Source: CG2-30-68-42 sp037440385
GTDB taxonomy: Bacteria; Pseudomonadota; Gammaproteobacteria; Burkholderiales; Rhodocyclaceae
DNA length: 9,671 nucleotides
Direction of reading: 5' to 3'
NCBI GenBank assembly: GCA_037440385.1
Contig: JBBIUI010000085.1
Coordinates: 1-9,671, forward strand
Shown: one piece after another, positions 6,370-9,671 of the stretch
Numbering within the stretch: position 1 is the first letter of the stretch
Layout: the number at the start of each line of letters is the position of its first letter
Made by a program: the position numbers and the translations under genes
The notes under the pieces: model-generated
Database searches by the model: none
What the model was told of the DNA's origin: nothing
What the model saw: only the letters and a program-made list of their open reading frames with translations

Positions 6370-6591
6370 GGACGGGCGGCGATGGCGAAGGATTTTGCGA
6401 GCCCGTCGGCTCATGGCGGGCAAGCTCATCGCGGGCCAGGTGGGAGCGAAGCGCCGGCGGTCGTGTTGCGGTGCCTCGTCGCCCATGCTTCGCGTCCGCA
6501 GGCACGGTTCCGGGTCTGTCGCCCGTGTGCCGATACGCTCGCAAACCGCCTCGCCATCCTCGCGTGACCCGATGGACGATCCGGGTTGAAG

Positions 6592-6597
6592 TATGAT
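6592..6597 (+). promoter_or_regulatory. Candidate -10 box for mltG operon
   Basis: TATGAT, 5 of 6 to the -10 consensus, lies 44 bases before the mltG start, giving a leader of about 38 bases. No matching -35 at normal spacing; GTGACC (6564-6569) is 22 bases away, too far. It may need an activator or be spurious. Confidence 0.28.
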
Positions 6598-6641
6598 CCG
6601 CCCTGGGTTGGCTTCTCCGGCGCCCCGATCGGGCCGGCTCC

Positions 6642-7634
6642 ATGTTCCGCGTTCTGCTTCGATTGTCGGTCTTCGCGCTGGTCTTGGCCGCGTCGTTTGC
6701 GGCATGGATGGCCTGGTTTGCGCACACACCGGTCGAGTTGCGCGCGACGCCGCTCGAGTTCTCGATTGCGCCGGGTACGGGGCTGCGCGGCACCGCGCGG
6801 GAAATGGCACGGGCGGGGATCGGGTTCGCGCCGTGGCAGTTCGAACTGCTCGCACGCGTGCTCGGCGAGTCGACCCGAATCAAGGCCGGCAGCTACGAGG
6901 TGGGAGAGGGTGTCACGCCATTGCAATTGCTGTCGAAGCTCACGCGCGGCGACGTCAGCCAGGGTGAAATCGTATTCATCGAAGGTTGGACCTTCCGGCA
7001 GCTGCGCGCCGCGCTCGACGCCGCACCGGACCTCAAGCACGACAGCCAGCGACTCTCGAACCGGGAGATCCTCGACCGGGTCGGTGTTCGCGAGCGCTCG
7101 CCCGAAGGTCTGTTCTTGCCCGACACCTACCTGTTCGACCGGCATACCAGCGACATCGACCTGCTGGGGCGCGCGTACCGTGCGATGCAGCGGGTCCTGC
7201 AGCAGGAATGGGAACTGCGGGACCCGGCGCTACCCTATGCAGACTCGCAACAGGCATTGACCGTCGCGTCGCTGATCGAAAAGGAAACCGGCCGAACATC
7301 CGACCGGCCTCTCGTCGCCGCCGTGTTCGCCAACCGGCTGCGCAAGGGCATGCCGCTGCAGACGGATCCGAGCGTGATCTTTGGCCTGGGCGAGGATTTC
7401 GACGGGAATCTGCGCCGGAAGGATCTCGCGCGCGATACTCCCTACAATACCTACACGCGGGCGGGCCTGCCGCCCGGCCCGATCGCCCTTCCGGGCATCG
7501 CATCCATCCGCGCCGCGCTGCACCCGGCTCGGTCCGATTACCTCTACTTCGTCGCACGGGGCGACGGATCGAGCGTATTTTCCGGTACGCTGGACGAGCA
7601 CAACCGGGCAGTGGCCCGCTACCAGAAGCGATAG
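6642..7634 (+). CDS. mltG: Endolytic murein transglycosylase MltG
   Basis: 330 residues, typical size for MltG (YceG). One N-terminal membrane helix (~5-26) anchors it in the inner membrane with the rest in the periplasm. A LysM-like part (~33-105, 'FSIAPGTGLRGTAREMARAGI') precedes the catalytic domain. Hallmarks are 'PEGLFLPDTYLF' (~154-165), 'VASLIEKETGR' with the probable catalytic Glu213, 'LQTDPSVIFGLG' and 'YNTYTRAGLPPGPIALPG'. The enzyme cuts nascent glycan strands during peptidoglycan synthesis and sets strand length, leaving 1,6-anhydro ends. The first ATG after an in-frame TGA (6594-6596) was chosen; its ribosome site is weak. The stop (7632-7634) directly abuts the tmk ATG. The residue before 'FSGTLDEHN' is Val after Ser-Ser, where enterobacterial members have a Gly-His pair. 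Confidence 0.95.
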   Translation: MFRVLLRLSVFALVLAASFAAWMAWFAHTPVELRATPLEFSIAPGTGLRGTAREMARAGIGFAPWQFELLARVLGESTRIKAGSYEVGEGVTPLQLLSKLTRGDVSQGEIVFIEGWTFRQLRAALDAAPDLKHDSQRLSNREILDRVGVRERSPEGLFLPDTYLFDRHTSDIDLLGRAYRAMQRVLQQEWELRDPALPYADSQQALTVASLIEKETGRTSDRPLVAAVFANRLRKGMPLQTDPSVIFGLGEDFDGNLRRKDLARDTPYNTYTRAGLPPGPIALPGIASIRAALHPARSDYLYFVARGDGSSVFSGTLDEHNRAVARYQKR

Positions 7635-8249
7635 ATGGCAGGGAAGTTCATCACTTTCGAAGGCATCGACGGGGCAGGCAAGAGCACCCACCTGTCCTGG
7701 CTCGCCGATCGTCTCTCGGAGCGGGGCATCGATCTCGTGAAGACCCGGGAACCGGGCGGGACGCCGCTCGCGGAACGGCTTCGCGAATTGCTGTTGCACG
7801 AACCGATGTCATTGCAGACGGAGACGCTGCTGATGTTCGCGGCACGCAGCGAGCATATCGAGCGTCTGATTCGGCCGGCCTTGCAAGCCGGAAAATGGGT
7901 GTTGTGCGATCGCTTCACGGATGCGACCTTCGCCTATCAGGGCGGCGGCCGCGGCGTCGATCGGGCGCGCATCGCCGCGCTCGAGCAATGGGTGCAGGGG
8001 GGGTTGCAGCCCGATCTGACCTTGATCTTCGACTGTCCGGTGGCGGTGGCCTGTGCTCGACGAGCCGCGTCCGGGACCGGTCCGGATCGCTTCGAACGCG
8101 AAACAACCCTGTTCTTCGAGCGGGTTCGCGCCGTATATAGGCAGCGAGCGGCTGAATTCTCCGCGCGAATTCGCATGATCGACGCGTACCAGCCGCTGGA
8201 TCATATTCACAAACAGCTTGAGCAGATCGTGCTAACAAACGGTTTATAG
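7635..8249 (+). CDS. tmk: Thymidylate kinase
   Basis: 204 residues, normal for bacterial dTMP kinase. It phosphorylates dTMP to dTDP with ATP, the step common to the de novo and salvage routes to dTTP, in the cytoplasm. Seen directly: the P-loop GIDGAGKS at 10-17, 'TREPGGTPLAE' (38-47), the DRF motif at 92-94 followed by 'AYQGGGRG' (100-107), and the lid 'RRAASGTGPDRFERE' (142-156), with basic residues as in the E. coli-type (type II) enzyme. The ATG begins on the base after the mltG stop, and the stop is two bases before holB, so translational coupling is likely. This makes dTTP supply and a clamp-loader subunit neighbours, a common bacterial arrangement. Confidence 0.96.
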   Translation: MAGKFITFEGIDGAGKSTHLSWLADRLSERGIDLVKTREPGGTPLAERLRELLLHEPMSLQTETLLMFAARSEHIERLIRPALQAGKWVLCDRFTDATFAYQGGGRGVDRARIAALEQWVQGGLQPDLTLIFDCPVAVACARRAASGTGPDRFERETTLFFERVRAVYRQRAAEFSARIRMIDAYQPLDHIHKQLEQIVLTNGL

Positions 8250-8251
8250 AG

Positions 8252-9316
8252 ATGTATCCTTGGCACAAGAAGCACTGGCAGGACTTGGCCGGAAGTCTCG
8301 GCCGGCTGCATCACGCCGTGCTGCTGACGGGGCCGTCCGGGATCGGGAAAGTGGCCTTCGCCGAGGAGTTTGCACGGCGATTGCTCTGCGAACGGCCGGA
8401 CTCGTCGGGCCCGGCTTGTGGCGAGTGTCCTGCCTGTCGCTGGATGCAAATGGGGAACCATCCCGATTTCCGCCGCATCGTTCCGGAAGCGATGACGGAA
8501 CCCGACGTGGCAGACGGGGGCGAATCGCCGGGCATCGGTTCCGCCGAGGCACGTCGGCCCCGTAGCAGCCAGATACGCATCGATCAGATTCGTGCGTTGG
8601 GGGACTTCACGGCGGTCGGAGCGCACCAATCGGGACGCCGGGTGATTCTGGCCTACCCGGCGGAAGCGATGAACCCGCATACCGCGAATGCACTTCTCAA
8701 ATTACTCGAAGAACCACCATCAAACACATATTTTATATTGGTATCTAGTGTTCCAAGCCGATTGCTTCCCACGCTGCGCAGTCGCTGTTTCACGGTCGGC
8801 TTCCCCAAACCGGACCGGGACCTCGCGATCCAATGGTTGACCGGCCAGAACGTGAGACAGCCGCAGCTCGCGCTGTGCGCGGCCGGCGGCATGCCGCTGG
8901 AGGCTGCCAAATGGGCGGACGACGAGTATCGCGAGCTGTTCGATTGGTTCTCCGAACGACTCGCGCAGGGGCGGGAGATCGATGTCGTCGGGGTGGGGGC
9001 TGCGTGGGATGCGCGGCAGCGTTCGCGCGGCGTTGCGGCTTCCGGCGTGACCGTAGCGACGCTGGCGGGCTGGCTTCAGAAATGGGTCTTCGACCTGATT
9101 TCCTGTCGCATGGGAGTGCGGACAACCTATTTCGTTGCCACCGAGGTCATCCAGCGTCGTATTGCCGGCCGTTGTGCGCCCGGAGCACTGTTTGGTTGCT
9201 ACAATGACCTCGTGGAATTCCGGCGGATTGGTGAACACCCGCTCAACGCTCGGTTGTTCGTAGAGGACATGCTCAACCGTTATGCCAGGGCGCTTCTCGC
9301 CGGAGCGCCCGCCTGA
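8252..9316 (+). CDS. holB: DNA polymerase III delta' subunit (clamp loader)
   Basis: 354 residues. HolB is the stator subunit of the clamp loader that opens and loads the beta sliding clamp. Evidence: an AAA+ fold with a P-loop-like 'GPSGIGKVA' (27-35), where Val replaces the Thr/Ser needed for normal ATP use; four zinc-type cysteines C46, C56, C59 and C62 ('CGECPAC'); 'IRIDQIRALGDF' (108-119); 'HTANALLKLLEEPPSNTYFILVS' (143-165); and the Ser-Arg-Cys motif at 177-179 ('LPTLRSRC') that delta' supplies as an arginine finger. Compared with E. coli, an extra charged loop (~78-106) sits between the zinc module and 'IRIDQ', as I recall for betaproteobacteria. There is almost no ribosome site, so it probably depends on coupling to tmk, two bases upstream. 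It overlaps pilZ by TGATG. A short AT-rich patch lies at 8699-8757. Confidence 0.95.
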   Translation: MYPWHKKHWQDLAGSLGRLHHAVLLTGPSGIGKVAFAEEFARRLLCERPDSSGPACGECPACRWMQMGNHPDFRRIVPEAMTEPDVADGGESPGIGSAEARRPRSSQIRIDQIRALGDFTAVGAHQSGRRVILAYPAEAMNPHTANALLKLLEEPPSNTYFILVSSVPSRLLPTLRSRCFTVGFPKPDRDLAIQWLTGQNVRQPQLALCAAGGMPLEAAKWADDEYRELFDWFSERLAQGREIDVVGVGAAWDARQRSRGVAASGVTVATLAGWLQKWVFDLISCRMGVRTTYFVATEVIQRRIAGRCAPGALFGCYNDLVEFRRIGEHPLNARLFVEDMLNRYARALLAGAPA

Positions 9317-9671
9317 TGGGCAACGTAGCCAAAATGCAAAGCGTTGCACGGCCCAGCGTCTTGTCGCTGAACATCCAGTCCAAATCGGCACTGCTCGCGG
9401 CCTACATGCCATTTCTGAGTCGGGGGGCAAGGAAGTTTTTGAGCTTACCACGCTACGGCCTGGGCGACGAGGTGTTCATGTTGCTGTCGCTGATGGACGA
9501 TCCGGAACGGCTGCCGATCGCCGGACGGGTCGTCTGGGTGACGCCCGGTGGCGCCCAGGGCAACAAGGCCCAGGGAATCGGCATACAGTTCAGCGACGAT
9601 GAAAGCGGTCAGGCCGCCAAGACCCGGATAGAAAACGTGCTTGGCGGACACCTCGGTTCGACCCGGGCCAC
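9316..9671 (+). CDS. pilZ: PilZ domain protein, type IV pilus biogenesis (3' end cut off)
   Basis: 118 residues are visible; the stop lies just beyond the window, and relatives end in about three more residues after 'STRAT'. Signature text: 'VLSLNIQSKSALLAAYMPF', 'LGDEVFMLLSLMDDPERLPIAGRVVWVTP', 'GGAQGNKAQGIGIQFSDDESG' and 'KTRIENVLGGHLGSTRAT', as in PilZ of Pseudomonas and Xanthomonas. This founding branch acts in the cytoplasm with the PilB ATPase and FimX in type IV pilus assembly and lacks the RxxxR c-di-GMP site, as seen here. The ATG shares a base with the holB stop (TGATG), and the operon order tmk-holB-pilZ is widely conserved. Residues 35-48 depart from the expected Gly-Gly-aliphatic-Phe-x-Pro-Thr loop. 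Confidence 0.9.
   Translation, partial: MGNVAKMQSVARPSVLSLNIQSKSALLAAYMPFLSRGARKFLSLPRYGLGDEVFMLLSLMDDPERLPIAGRVVWVTPGGAQGNKAQGIGIQFSDDESGQAAKTRIENVLGGHLGSTRA

Larger units (their letters stand above)
6326..6641. other. Divergent intergenic region between ygfZ and mltG
   Basis: 316 bases with no convincing gene. Short open frames here (for example 6382-6567 on +, 61 codons) lack a ribosome site and any recognisable motif. The region should hold back-to-back promoters for both operons. It contains a 9-bp inverted repeat next to ygfZ and weak -10 boxes on each strand. No riboswitch or sRNA was recognised. Confidence 0.6.

Noticed and set aside
6382..6567. 61-codon frame in the ygfZ-mltG gap
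   Set aside because: No ribosome site, no known motif, and ends before the likely promoter region; such frames arise by chance at this GC content.
5516..6589. Plus-strand open frame over ygfZ
   Set aside because: The opposite strand carries the KGCYPGQE signature and full YgfZ fold; this frame shows no recognisable domain.
6986..8140. 384-codon plus-strand frame across mltG and tmk
   Set aside because: Overlaps two certain genes in another frame and is Arg/Ala/Gly-rich with no motif.
8729..8739. TATTTT/TATATT in holB as an internal promoter for pilZ
   Set aside because: No -35 of any quality at 16-19 bases upstream; listed only as an AT-rich anomaly.
9282..9602. Alternative frame over the holB end and pilZ
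   Set aside because: The other frame encodes clear PilZ sequence on both sides; this frame is useful only as a hint for local indels at 9418-9459.

Overview
The window is a GC-rich bacterial chromosome segment. It most likely comes from a betaproteobacterium or a close relative. This rests on gene order (an NRDE-family gene beside ygfZ, with ygfZ divergent from mltG-tmk-holB-pilZ), on the betaproteobacterial look of HolB and PilZ, and on high GC. The genus cannot be named from the sequence alone.

Left part (1-3808, + strand), accessory electron-transfer locus: (i) the 3' end of a multiheme c-type cytochrome made of 47-residue tandem modules, each with two CxxCH sites; (ii) a 708-residue exported protein with an N-terminal beta-rich domain, TPR-like helices and a long predicted outer-membrane beta-barrel; (iii) a membrane-anchored periplasmic TPR protein resembling the C-terminal domain of CcmI/NrfG, the apocytochrome chaperone of c-type cytochrome maturation. 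Together they look like a dedicated conduit: a heme wire, an outer-membrane pore or scaffold, and an assembly helper. This is an inference from sequence and proximity, and it is the best candidate here for an uncharacterised system.

Middle (3858-6325): a tRNA-Val(CAC) gene with encoded CCA and its own plausible promoter separates the cytochrome locus from a leftward block: ygfZ (folate-binding Fe-S maintenance protein), an NRDE/TANGO2-family gene and a YajD-like HNH protein. A 316-base gap (6326-6641) holds the divergent control region between ygfZ and mltG.

Right part (6642-9671, + strand), a conserved housekeeping operon: mltG (peptidoglycan glycan-strand terminase), tmk (dTMP kinase), holB (DNA polymerase III delta') and pilZ (type IV pilus biogenesis, missing only its last few codons). 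Stops and starts abut or overlap (0 nt, 2 nt and a TGATG overlap), so the genes are probably translationally coupled. Two oddities stand out: a short AT-rich patch inside holB and a diverged segment in the normally conserved Gly-Gly loop of PilZ. No CRISPR array, insertion sequence or phage gene was seen.
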